From contig JAKEKT010000104.1 of the NCBI GenBank assembly GCA_021495925.1, forward strand, positions 55,897-119,896: a stretch of DNA of 64,000 nt, read 5' to 3'. The stretch is from Diplodia intermedia. Its lineage: Eukaryota > Ascomycota > Dothideomycetes > Botryosphaeriales > Botryosphaeriaceae. The translations under genes were made by a program, and so were the position numbers. Below, piece by piece: positions 33,894 through 44,299 of this stretch (the first letter of the stretch is position 1; every line of letters begins with the position of its first letter). Below the pieces are notes generated by a model. That model was given only the letters and a program-made list of their open reading frames with translations, was not told the origin of the DNA and did no database searches.

Positions 33894-35973
33894 GGGCGCC
33901 GAGGGGGACACGACTAGCTGAGTGGAAACGCTCTCTGTTGTTGATGTTTGCGGTCGCCCGACCGGACCGGACGGGGACTGGTCGGTTGCTATTATTGCTC
34001 TGGATGCTGAGTTACTTAGCCTTCTTCATCATCTTGGCGGCGCTCTAGGAGTACTACTACTTTATCCGTCGGTAGAATGACGGAGTAGGAGGAGGGCAAG
34101 GAAGAACTGCTCTTTTTTTTTTTTTTTTTTTTGCGGAAAAGACCTATCTACTGCCGGGCGGGCATCGTCGTCACATGGGAAGGAGTATGCTTAATATTAT
34201 TACGTAGACATGGAATTAATCAAACATAGATCATGCAGATGCCGCCGCCGCCGTCGTCACCAATGGCTGTTGCCGCTGGCGTTACTTTCCGTCAAACGCG
34301 ATGTGACACAGGCATGCGTACGCGCGCGCCTTCTTCGATCGCAAGGCAGACTCCGGGGCAGGCAACAAAGAACTTGTGCGCGGGAAATTATTCACCTACG
34401 CTACCTACCCCACATGACTGATCTCTTGTCGTGTCGCGACCCTCCTCCTCTTCCCCCCAATAGGATACTTACGATAACTAAGCCTTTTCACATGCAAAGG
34501 GGTGGTGGGGATTGCGGTGACGAGGTCTTGCGCTCCACAAAGCTCGCTCTCGTACCATGCAGGGGGGAGGGGGATCGAGCATACGTACTTGCCGCCTCGT
34601 TGTTGTTGTCATCCAGAACAACAATCCCCGACCGCGGCTTGCCTATCCGACCGGTTAGACACACGCACACACACACACAAACCGGCTTCTCCGGGGGGAT
34701 GAGGCCAGGCGAGGCGAGGCGAGAGGGGAAATTAAGCCTTTGATCAAGCTTTTGTGCCAATCCTTTTTCCTTTTTGTTATCGCGTCGTTATCCCTGCCGA
34801 TCGGAAACCGTGGCTCGGACATGACTCGAGTGCGTGTGTGTGTTGCACGCCTGATCGTCCGTCGTACGTACGGACTTTGCCGCCGCCGCGCCCCCGGCCC
34901 CGCAAGAAGACTACCTAGGCCGAATCGATGTCCAATGTAAGTAACTTTGTCTACGATTAAGACATTGACGGGGAAAAGTAGGTGGGTGTTTGAAATGCCT
35001 CGGCCAGGTTGGCCACCAAACAACCCTCTGTTAAATTTGTGCGGAGTGATGTTTTTTTTTTTTCGTCCGTCGTGGTGGTGTGGAAGGCAGGAAGAGAAAT
35101 GGAGCTGCTCGGTTTCATCGCTGGGCCAGCTTTTCCCATGGGCTCTGGGCTCCGAGGTATTGTTGATTACAAGTAGTCCGTCCCACCTTTTGCTTCTTCT
35201 TTCTCAATCACATTGAGCCGTTTTCACAGCTTTCACCAAGCTTGACATATCCTTTGCCAATCTGGGCCTCTCGAAGAACGTATTTGCCTACAACGACGGG
35301 TGCTGGAGTTGTTGTTGAGGCTGCGGCTGTAATCGCCTGTGCCACAGCCCTCACGGCTGGGTGGTGCCGCAGTCGACGGTCTGCCCCCACGTTCTCTGAC
35401 CAGTATTTTACTCGTATGTGATGGGAGTCTTCTTCTAGACTGTCTAGTCGCTTCATTTGTCGAGTTGAGAGAATATGGTCAAGTCAACTGGGCTGTCGCG
35501 GGTACCTTCACCGTTAATGGTGGTGTCATACTCGTCGCTGGCGATTTGAAAACCGGAAAAGTGTGCTGCAGGAAGAAGGTTGTGCAGCGTTGCATTGGTA
35601 GAATGGCATGTCTCTTGAGGACGTAGCTTCTCATTGCGTCGTTCTCAAAACAAAGAAAGAGAAATTGATACTGCGCAACAGACGCGGTGATTGGTAAGTT
35701 CCGTTCGCTTCTGGTTCCTTTCCCACGTTATATTGCTAATCGTCTGTATTCATTAGTTTTTCCTTTCCCATTACCTAGATAATTCTGGCTGGTACTTTGG
35801 AGCAAGAGTAGATAATTAGTAATCACGCCAATCACTTAGTCACCTGCTATCCAAACTGAGCCGATGGGATAAGTACATACATGTACAAGTGTAAAAACTC
35901 CGTCGCGTCAATAGACTGTCCCATACCCCTAAAACAACATATAACCCTACACCCGCTCACCTCCTTAAAAAAA
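33894..35973. other. Gene-poor interval with coding-like fragments
   Basis: About 2.1 kb. Contains the GT90 3' flank, a T20 tract, CA and AGGCG microsatellites (34660-34725) and, at 35208-35640 on the minus strand, two open segments in different frames that look coding (one ending DSPVDLTIFSQLDK, the next starting MKRLDSLEEDSHHIRVKYW). They abut and would join after a single-base change, but no family is recognised and the plus strand is also partly open there. No gene called. Confidence 0.45.
34113..34132. repeat. Poly-T tract (T20)
   Basis: Twenty consecutive T about 220 bp after the GT90 stop codon; possibly the remnant of a retroposed poly-A tail or simply slippage. Confidence 0.85.
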
Positions 35974-36984
35974 ATGTCACCCCAATTCAACCCGGACGAC
36001 CTCTCCCGTTTCGACGACTTCCGCATCTTCCGCGCAACCTACAAGACCGTCTCCTCGCACGCGCTCACGACCGACATCCTCATCCCATCCCACCTCCTAT
36101 CCCCACCAACCCCCGCCCCCACCGCGCCACGCCCGATCCTCCTCCGCTTCCACGGCGGCGGCCTCATCGCCAGCTCCAGCCTGTTCCCCGACTTCTTCGC
36201 GCCGTGGCACCTGCAGCTCGCCGCGCGCCACGGCGCCGTCATCGTCTCGCCCAACTACCGACTACTACCCGAATGCTCCGTCGACGACATCCTGGCCGAC
36301 ATCGAGGACCACTGGGCGTGGCTGCACGCCTCGCTGCCGTCCTTCATCGCGAGCAGTACCTCCAACGCCGTCGCCGTCGACACGTCCCGCATCCTGTGCG
36401 CCGGCGACAGCGCGGGCGGCTACCTCGCGCTGATGCACGGCCTGTCGCACGCGCGCGAGATCCGCGCCGTCGCCGCCGCGTACCCGCTCGTGGACGCCAA
36501 GAGCGCGCACTTCACGCAGGCGTACGCGAAGCCCATGCTCGGCCTCGACGACTGCGCGGCGCTGTTCCCGCGCAGCCTCGTCGACGGGCACCGCGAGAAG
36601 GTGCGCAGCGGGGAGCTGCCGCCCGTCGTGTCGGAGGATGCGCGGTTCGAGAGGGCGGCCCTCATGCTGGCTATGACGCAGGATGGGTTCTGTAGGGAGT
36701 TTTTTCCCGGGGAGAGGGAGGAGTTGTTTGTGTTGGAGAGGTTGGGGAGGCGGGGGGAGAGGTTTCCGAGGGGTGGCGTGTTTGTGTGGCATGGCAGGGC
36801 GGATTCGGTGGTGCCGGTTGAGGGGAGTCTGGAGTTGGAGCGGGTGGTGGGGGAGGTCGATCCCGGGTTGGGGTTTCGGTTGGCGCTGAGGGATGGGGAT
36901 CATGGGTTCGATGCGGAGAGCGGTATTGATGAGGACTGGATGGCGGAGGGGTTGAGAGGGATTGTGGATGCGTGGTTGGCTTGA
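35974..36984 (+). CDS. Alpha/beta-hydrolase fold-3 esterase/lipase
   Basis: Single exon. The ATG at 35974 gives 336 residues; the frame is open to an ATG at 35881, but the extra 31 residues are unlike the family. Motifs: oxyanion HGGG at 60-63, nucleophile GDSAGG with Ser146, acid in WHGRADSVVP, and His in RDGDHGFD near the C terminus, a complete triad of the hormone-sensitive-lipase-like family. No signal peptide, so probably cytosolic. Substrate unknown. Transcription ends about 270 bp before dispersed repeat copy B. Confidence 0.9.
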   Translation: MSPQFNPDDLSRFDDFRIFRATYKTVSSHALTTDILIPSHLLSPPTPAPTAPRPILLRFHGGGLIASSSLFPDFFAPWHLQLAARHGAVIVSPNYRLLPECSVDDILADIEDHWAWLHASLPSFIASSTSNAVAVDTSRILCAGDSAGGYLALMHGLSHAREIRAVAAAYPLVDAKSAHFTQAYAKPMLGLDDCAALFPRSLVDGHREKVRSGELPPVVSEDARFERAALMLAMTQDGFCREFFPGEREELFVLERLGRRGERFPRGGVFVWHGRADSVVPVEGSLELERVVGEVDPGLGFRLALRDGDHGFDAESGIDEDWMAEGLRGIVDAWLA

Positions 36985-37257
36985 TGTCTCACACGGTGTA
37001 GATCATGTGGGTTTTCTCTTCATTGCATGGTTGCTGGACTACTTGGACAATTTCCCTTGATCCGGACCAGTGCCCTCCATCCATCACACAACACTACCTT
37101 CGGATGATCGCCTGAGGAGCTTTGCACTCCAGGACTATCTCCAGCCAGCCCTCATATTTTCCTGAAGCTCACTATAAGAAATCATCTTCGCCCGAAAATC
37201 TTTGTTGAAGTCCCTGACCCTTCCGACGACCTCCCTGACATGGCCCAATTTCAGATA

Positions 37258-37547
37258 CTCCCCCCATTTTTGTTTTCTTTCCTTACATCTCCGGTTTTCT
37301 CTTGCTGCGTGAGACACGTGTTTTCGCCCCCCAAAAGACATTCGTGGCCTTGGTTGTAAGGCTGCCGAACGCACATCACTGCCGGCTTGATGTTATTGCG
37401 GACCGACCTCCGGAGTAGTTGGTTACATGCATGGACCTGCCAATCACGACATCTTGCGCGATTGCCGCTGTACGCCTCCTCTCCCGAGGCTTTGTCTGAT
37501 GTTTTATTTTTTATTTTTTTTTTGGCTGGTGGCACAGCCTCGCAGGT
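37258..37547 (-). repeat. Dispersed repeat, copy B (inverted)
   Basis: Reverse complement of copy A (14773-15044), with the same ordered blocks. Most conserved is the block at about 37292-37328, matching 14984-15020 nearly base for base. Many differences are C/T or G/A transitions. Its far end lies 18 bp from the start of the hAT-type element, next to a near-perfect palindrome (GTATGTACAGTACATAC at 37546-37562). Confidence 0.75.
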
Positions 37548-37565
37548 ATGTACAGTACATACAGC

Positions 37566-38232
37566 CAGGGCTTCCAGTTAATCAATTCAATTAATTCAAG
37601 CCATTTGAAGTCCTAGTTTGCAAGTAATTTAGTGACGAATTAACTTGCCAAGACTTTGGCAATTTAAGATTAGTTTAATTGCAATTTAACTAGGTAATTG
37701 GGTTACGATTCTTGGCGTGGTGTTAAGTTTTGCACCCTCGCCGCCGCCGCTATCGCCGCCATCTACTAGTATCACGATCCTTAGCGTGATACGTGCTATT
37801 AAACCGCCGCTACCGCTTCTACTACTACCGCCGCCGCCGTGGTGTTAAATCTGCCTCCGCCTCCGCCGCCATCGCCGCCGCCGCCGTGGCCCGTGGGAGC
37901 GTTTGCCAGAATAGGCTTAGCTCCGGGCGGAAGAACGTTATTCGGCTTAACACTATATAAAATTATCTTACGATTCTAACCATCACACGTATTTTAAAGA
38001 TAATTAATTCGACGTACTTTCGCATTAAAATAACGTTCTCTATGGTCTAGCAAGGCTATCTATCGTTATGGCGGTGTGTTTTAGTACTAGATTAATTGAA
38101 TTAATTAGCTACTTTTGGGGATGAAATTGGTTTGTTAATTTAGCCCCCAAATTGGGTAAGTAAAATGAAATCTTAGATTCCAATTTGAGATTGGTTTAGA
38201 TTGACCAATTCTCAGATTGACTGGGAGCCCTA
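37566..38232. mobile_element. Non-autonomous hAT-type transposon (MITE-like), 667 bp
   Basis: Flanked by an exact 8-bp direct repeat CATACAGC (37558-37565 and 38233-38240), the target duplication length of hAT elements. The ends form terminal inverted repeats: CAGGGCTTCCAGTTAATC at the left and TAGGGCTCCCAGTCAATC read inward from the right (15 of 18 identical, all three differences C/T). The left end starts CAGGG, typical of hAT elements. The inside is AT-rich with no coding frame, inverted AT-rich motifs near both ends (AATTCAATTAAT), CCG-triplet clusters and a degenerate internal motif ACGATTCTTGGCGTG repeated at 37705, 37774 and (partly) 37969. No transposase here, so movement would need one in trans. 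Confidence 0.85.
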
Positions 38233-39930
38233 CATACAGCGTGCGCTGTATATGCATGGACCGGGACGGACGGGGACTGGTTCACCATACGTGCGCGCAG
38301 GTCTCTGTCTGCTTTTTGACTACGACGTGGGATTGCTCCGAAGCACACATGATGGATGATGTTGCGATGCTACAGACAGACAGCGTGCAAGACCACCTAC
38401 CTCATTGCGTCTTCAACATGGGCCACCACCGATGTATCGCACAGCGGGCTAGAGGCTTACAGTGCGCCCTCCCCCCTCCCCCTTTTATTTTGGCAACTTA
38501 TGGCTTGATGTCGATGCGGGTGAAAAACAGATCGCCGTACCCCTATCCGTCCGGTCTTCTTCGGTCGTCATCGCGTACATACACGGGCCTCACAGAGAGA
38601 AAAGGTTCGCCGGCGATGCGATGAAGCTGCTGGTCGCAGCCACGCGACGTTCTCTGCGGCTTGCGGCGGGTGTGTGTGTCCGTCCGATGGCAATCCGCGT
38701 CTACATAGACAACGAGGGGCGTGCTCACAGCGCCTCCGCGCAGCAGCATGCCGGCCGGCGTGGAAGCTGTCACAAGGATCTATCCAGACTTGGTTCGGGC
38801 ACGGGGAAGGTGAGGAATTGGTTCCCACGCCCTTGCACCCCAGCTGCGTAGTGCACGGGGCCGCGCGCGGGGCATCCGTTTGGTGTTTGTTTTACTTGTG
38901 AGTAGTGGTCGTACCGGCGTGAACGTGTTCCACGGGCCAGTCGGTCGCCGTGCTATGGTGGAGGAAGGTGTCTCGTGACGGGACTGCGTGCATGCATCGT
39001 GTGGCTGGATGCAGGGCATTGCGTGGCGGTTGGCTGCGGACGCTCTCTTGCATGGTGCAAGTGGCGTCTTGTTGGTCCTCGCGCTCTGGCATGGCCGCTC
39101 TGTTGTTGCGGCTCTACTACAGTACTGTTTCACGAGAGGCTAGCATGACCGAATCTCGCAGTCCAAGGAAAGTTTCTTGCGCCTGGGCATCATAGTGTCG
39201 CCGCCGGTGTCGTGTGTTGCTCTCCTGAGTGGCTTGTCGACCCGGCGTCTGGGCCATTATCGTCAAGCGATAAACACTGACTCGAAGATGGATTTGCAGC
39301 AAAAGCCCTGCGGCACTTCTTGTGGTAGCCCCATGGCTTAACACCAGGCCAACGACACTCCTGCATTTCCGCAAGGTGAGACCATCGTAGCCTACTCTGG
39401 AAATTCGATCGTTCTGAGAGCTGGAGAGAGAGAGAGCGCGCGCACGAGTCATGTCTACGCAGCATTCTCGTATTAATAACATTTTTCTCGTATTTCGGTA
39501 TTCAGAAAAACGTGGCCAAGGCCGACTAAGAAAGTAAACAGTACGGACCTTTACGACGTTCGACGCGATAGTTGCCGCCGTTCTCGTTGTTGGACATTGC
39601 AACTTCTGCACTATAGTCTGCACACCCGTTTACCCATTATGCCTTCTAGGTGTGTAAGGAAACGATAGTAGGATGTATTCTTTAAAGAGAAGATCGTCTG
39701 CAGTATACGCATACTTTTGTAAAATGCGACTAGTACATCTATATTTAGGCGAGCCATGTATGACTCTGGAAGGCACGAGCGTATCATTACCTACCATAGC
39801 GGCAGCCTAGTAGCAGCATGGCGGATGTTACTTAAGATTAGACTATTTTGCGAGTTCACATAAAGAGCTGCGCGACGATCGCTTTCTTCAGCACCCCACC
39901 TCAAATCCACTCCTTTCATTCGCTACAAAA

Positions 39931-40164
39931 ATGAAGACCTCCGCCGTCCTTACCACCATCTTCTTCGCCGTCACCGCCTTGGCGGCTCCCGCGCCCGCGC
40001 CGGATGTCAACGCCAACGCCTGCATCGACGTGCAGCCGGGCTACCCCGCCGGCGTTTGCCCCAAGCCTTATACCTTCACGTGGATCAAGTACTGCTCCAC
40101 TCGCGACCGTGGCATTAAGAACTGCCCTACTCAGAGTGCCGAGGCCAAGTGCTGCATTGTTTAA
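39931..40164 (+). CDS. Small secreted cysteine-rich protein
   Basis: 77 residues, single coding exon. Signal peptide about 1-18 (MKTSAVLTTIFFAVTALA), then a short Ala/Pro spacer (APAPAPD) and a mature part of about 55 residues with six cysteines in the order C, C, C, C, CC (ACIDV, GVCPK, KYCST, NCPT, KCCIV). Six cysteines would allow three disulfides. No family recognised; size, secretion signal and cysteine content fit a candidate effector or defensin-like peptide, which is inference only. A canonical intron follows the stop codon (40171-40236, GTGAGT, GCTGAC branch, CACAG), consistent with a spliced 3' UTR. Located between the hAT element and a pseudogene. Confidence 0.8.
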   Translation: MKTSAVLTTIFFAVTALAAPAPAPDVNANACIDVQPGYPAGVCPKPYTFTWIKYCSTRDRGIKNCPTQSAEAKCCIV

Positions 40165-40539
40165 ATATGGGTGAGTCGAGCTTCCGTAGTATGTTTGACC
40201 TGGTTAGCTGACTTTGGCTCGCTCCAAGCATCACAGAATTGGCCGGCTAGGAAGTCGAAACATTCCCGCTGGATTTAATTGTAGCGAACATGGCCGGGGC
40301 AATCTGGGATACGGTGTTGGGTGTTGTCAAACAGTCTCCCCTTATTTCCCAGGCATTTTCTACCGGAAGTTACGGAAAGCATCATCATACCTTACGTCCT
40401 CGGTTGATTACTTCAAGTCATGTATAGAAAGGCACTCTTATATCTCTCTCATAGAGACAAGCGGAAATTCAGACTTTCTTATCTGACCTCACTTAAACGT
40501 TGACATCTTGCAAATGGCATCCTCTACACCTCGAAAGAG
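40165..40539. other. 3' flank of the secreted protein gene
   Basis: Includes the probable 3' UTR intron 40171-40236. A 90-codon frame at 40214-40486 shows no recognisable content. Confidence 0.5.
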
Positions 40540-41682
40540 GTAAACGACCCATGGTACTCGGCGCATAGGTATATTAACACCATACCTGCGGACCCTGGTT
40601 GGCCAAAAGACGATATGTCCGTCTATCTCGCCAACGAACCCGTCAGTGTTCTCGCTTGTGCAGGGAAGCATCAGTGGTGCAATGCAGAGCGTCAGAAAAT
40701 CTCCAAAGACGGACTTGGACTCTTTTCCGGATACTCTGGATCGTTGGAAGACTCCTCAAAAACTCTGGCATCTTAAAAGCTAGCGGAAAAGCCTTTCACT
40801 GGACCGTCGATGTCATGGGACTCGGAGTTCCCACTTGTGGGAGAAATAGCTGATCGCCTACAAGCATCGATTTTGTTGTCCCGCTTGCCGCTTTACACTG
40901 CATTTCAACCTATTCTGCCCGACGATCAATGGAAAAGAGAAACGAGGAGTTGGTTCGCTACGCGCTTCGCAGGCGCCCAGCGGGCTAGGGTCGATGCCGC
41001 ACAAGGGCCTTTGAGCGGAGTCACTTCAGACCTGGCGAGACGGCCGCAAAACAATGAAACTGAAAGCCGCAAAAGATATCGAAGCCAAGTGAGTTCCGTT
41101 GATGTGCTTGATCCTTGTAGTGACTGTGGATTAATGTTTGACTTGGGCGGAATATTAACAACACGAGGTTCACATCGTTCAACGCGCTCGGCCTTTCCAT
41201 CATCTTCGGCGTCGGCGGCCTCATCATCATCATCGCTTACACGATGAAGTCTATTGTACGATTCTTTGAACGCCGCAACGAGGGAGACCAATTCGCTCTC
41301 TTTGGAGTGGGTGAGCAACGACACCTTCAACTTGCAGCATCAGACCCATGAAGAGCTGGGATGCAGGAATTGGGAGTCGACGGCATGGGAGAAGATTCCT
41401 CGCATGGAATACGGCGAGAGCCTTGCTTTACTTGAAATATCGACCCAGACTGAAGAGCGCGCCTGTACCTTCCGGGTCTGGAATCACGAAGCCAGGAGTA
41501 TGAGTGCCATAAGATTGATTCCGTCGGCTGATCAGGCATGCTGGACGCGGAACTCTTCTGCCTGTTGCGTTCGAACTTCCCGAAGGATAGTAACGAGAAA
41601 GGAACGGATCAGGGAAATCCGAAGCTTGTGCAGACCTACAGAGGACACCGCTTTCCTTGATGTTGTCAATTCAGCTGCATAG
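40540..41682 (+). pseudogene. Broken gene for an uncharacterised fungal multi-pass membrane protein
   Basis: Family-like segments follow one another in the right order but in different frames: DPGWPKDDMSVYLANEPVSVLAC (about 40590-40660, ending at a TAA at 40774), then QPILPDDQWKRETRSWF...AQGP (about 40908-41010), then the membrane segment FTSFNALGLSIIFGVGGLIIII (about 41169-41235), then LEWVSNDTFNLQHQTHEELGC (about 41298-41370). The spacing and the WxxxDxPxSVLAC / LPxDQWxxE / LEWxxxxxxxLQ pattern is that of a common fungal family with no assigned function. One frame change may be hidden in a possible intron starting at 41091 (GTGAGT), but phases do not reconcile, and another change lies at about 41285-41300. 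No convincing start codon. Confidence 0.6.
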
Positions 41683-42097
41683 TTGTGGGACGCTTATACG
41701 CACCGCAACTTCAGTGCAGCGCTGTGATCTTTGCAAAGCAACAGTAGTGTGCAGGCTGAAATTATGATTGATGACTATTAACACTTTACTAAAGCTGCAC
41801 ATGCTTCTAGCTATTAAAGTGTCTTTCGCTGAGCCCTGTACACTATGATCGATGTCATGGCCGGCGGTGTATCCCCAGCCACGGCTGATGTATTTCTCGC
41901 CGAAAGGAGACACCGATTTGACAGAGCATCGAATCTGGAGCACACGTGTTCAGGTGGAAACAAGCTTTAGAATTCCAGGGATCTCCCTGTTCGCCGAAAG
42001 CTTCCTCGATTTCTTAACATCACAAAGAGCACTTTCTACCTACAACAACGGCGTAGTGTTACGGAGTATTATTCGACTACATTACGATGACATCCTC
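41683..42097. other. Gene-free interval
   Basis: About 415 bp between the pseudogene and the bZIP gene 3' end; nothing recognisable. Confidence 0.55.
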
Positions 42098-44299
42098 TCA
42101 ATACGTCGGCACCTTCGAGGACGGCAAGATGGGATACGGGGACGACACTGTTGAACTGTCAGTTTTCCATTCTCCCACACCTTCTCCACACACAAAACAC
42201 ACACGTCCAAGGAGGGAGGGGGTGATGAGAAACTTACACGACGAGCACTGCAAGAACGGGTATTTCTTGAAAAAGGCGCCGCTGAGCTTATACCCCTTGA
42301 ACCTTCTCGTCGTCTCCGTCTTGGCGGGCATGCACTCGACGCCCACGACCGACCCCAAAAGATCCGAATGCACATGTCCCGCGGGACATCCACCAGCACC
42401 GCCGCCACCACCACAACCACCGCCGCCACCGCCACCGCCAGCAGGCCCACCGCACGCCGCCGGCGGCGGCGCCTCCATGCGCCTCGCGACGATATCGAGC
42501 AGATCGCGATTAGGTACCTGCAGCACCTTATGCGTGAACTCCTGCTCGGAGAACCTGTACGGCCTGACGCCATCGTACCCTCCGGCGGACGAGGGGGGCC
42601 GGCAGGCGGTGGGGAAGGGGTTGGGCGGGGTGCTGTACATCTGCAGGGCGAGGTTCTGGCCGGGCAGGTCGACGACGGTGTAGTTGACGACGTCCTCGGT
42701 CATCTCGTCGAGGTCGTAGAAGCTGGAGTGGAACACCATCTGGTCGCGCAGCGACGGCCACGCGATCAGGTCCACGATCAGCGGCCGCGTGCTGCCCATC
42801 ATCGTCGCCGCCGTCATCCACGGCGCCGCGTCCGCGTCCACCGCGTCCAGGTCGTCGGCTAGGTCGTGCGGCTTGGCGCAGCCCAGCATGATGCGGCAGG
42901 TGAGCACCGAGCGGAGGAAATCCCTTGCGCCCTGCGTGGTTGGTCGTCAGCTGTCTGTGGTGTCGGGCGGGCGGTTCGACCGGCGGGAAGGGCATGTGCT
43001 TACCTCGAGCGTGTTGATGAATCTTCCCAGCCCGGTGTCGTCGAAGATCATGTGCACGGCGATGTCGGCGAGGCGCTCGACCATGGCCCTCTCGTCGAAC
43101 TGGTGGAACACGGGGCCGGGCTTGAGGCCGGCTCCCACGTCGAGCCTGCAGGCCCGCGACTTCAGGGCGTACTGCACGCACACGTTCTCGATCTTCTGGG
43201 CGATCGAATTGGCGTACGACCGGCTCACCCACGCGTCCAAGATGGCCGTGTTCGTCAGCGAAATCTGCGGAAGGTTGGTGAAGGAGAAGTTCGGCGCGGC
43301 GTGGAAGTCCTGGTTCGGCCCGCCGGCCGTAGCCGTGAAGTCCGAGCACATCTCCGCGGCGGTCGTGTGCTGCGGGGGCGGGAAGACGTGCAGCGAATGC
43401 GGTTGGTGGCTTCCGGACGTGGTGGGGACGACGAGGCGCTGGTCAAAGCTACCCGACGAAAGGGGGTTGAAGGAGCCGGACGGCTCGCCCTGGAGGTTCG
43501 CGAAGATCTCCCCCTCGTCGATTCGGATGGGTTCGACGCGATCCGGCTGATCGTCCGCATCCGAAGACACAGATCCGACAGCCCGACCCGATGCCGAGCC
43601 GGATCCGGCACTGGACGAGCACTTCCGTCGCTTGTTGGGCGCGGCATCAGCAGCCTCGGACTCCTTGCCCAGGAGCTTCTGGAACACTGGATCCTCTGTA
43701 CATGCACGTCAGTATTCCCTCTCCGTGTCGTGTTGCCCTCCCCTTTCCCCCCAAATATAGAGGACAGAGGAAAAGGAGAGAGAGAGAAAGAAAATCGACC
43801 CCAAAGAGCCGTGGCACTCACCAGCCGCCGCACTCGCCTGCCCACTCAAGCTCAACAGCTTCTTCCGCATCCTGAGCACCGCCTCCCTCAAGCACCGATT
43901 CTCCTCGATCAAGCCCTCATTGATCCGCACCAACTCTGCCACCACATCGACCTCGTGCTGCTGCCCGTCCACATCCCCACTCCCCACGTCACGATCGGGC
44001 CCCCGCCGCACTCCCTCTTGCTGCTGCTGCTGCTGCTTCTCGCACACCTCGCGCAGCCGCCGGATGTCGGCCGCCAGCCGCTCGAAGAACGACTGGTTCG
44101 CGACGCCGGCGGACCGCTTCTCGCGCAGGCATTGCTGCGAGAGCCGGTTTTGCTTGCGCTTGCGGACCGCGGCGTCGTCGGCGGTGACGTCGGATGGTGG
44201 TGGTGGTGGTGGTGGGTCGGCCGCGGCCTTATTTGTGGTCGTGGTGGTCGTGGTGGCGGAGGTGGCGGATGCGGCTGCCGCTTGGCGTTTTGACGGCAT
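42098..44299 (-). CDS. bZIP transcription factor with C-terminal DUF3425-like domain
   Basis: Four exons: 44299-43822, 43695-43004, 42931-42238, 42147-42098; 637 residues. Introns 1-3 are 126, 72 and 90 nt. The last acceptor is uncertain: 42156 would give a different 24-residue end stopping at 42082. A basic region at about 46-62 (RKRKQNRLSQQCLREKR, with N-x7-R) precedes a zipper-like helix interrupted by a Q6 run. The C-terminal half contains PLIVDLIAWPSLRDQM, the hallmark of the DUF3425 domain often found with fungal bZIPs, followed by a Gly-rich loop. Thr, Pro and Gln homopolymers occur near the N terminus. Nuclear regulator by family; being about 1.7 kb from the PKS 3' end, it could be a pathway regulator (inference). 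Confidence 0.82.

Larger units (their letters stand above)
36985..39930. other. Repeat-bearing gene-free interval
   Basis: About 2.9 kb: 3' flank of the esterase, dispersed repeat copy B (37258-37547), a hAT-type element (37566-38232), then about 1.7 kb with only short unsupported frames, and the promoter of the small secreted protein gene. Confidence 0.6.

Noticed and set aside
37566..38232. AT-rich block as an AT-isochore or centromeric fragment
   Set aside because: Only 667 bp, bounded exactly by inverted repeats and a target duplication, so a transposon explains it better.
42866..44293. 475-codon plus-strand frame
   Set aside because: Antisense to the bZIP gene, crossing its introns; no recognisable domain.
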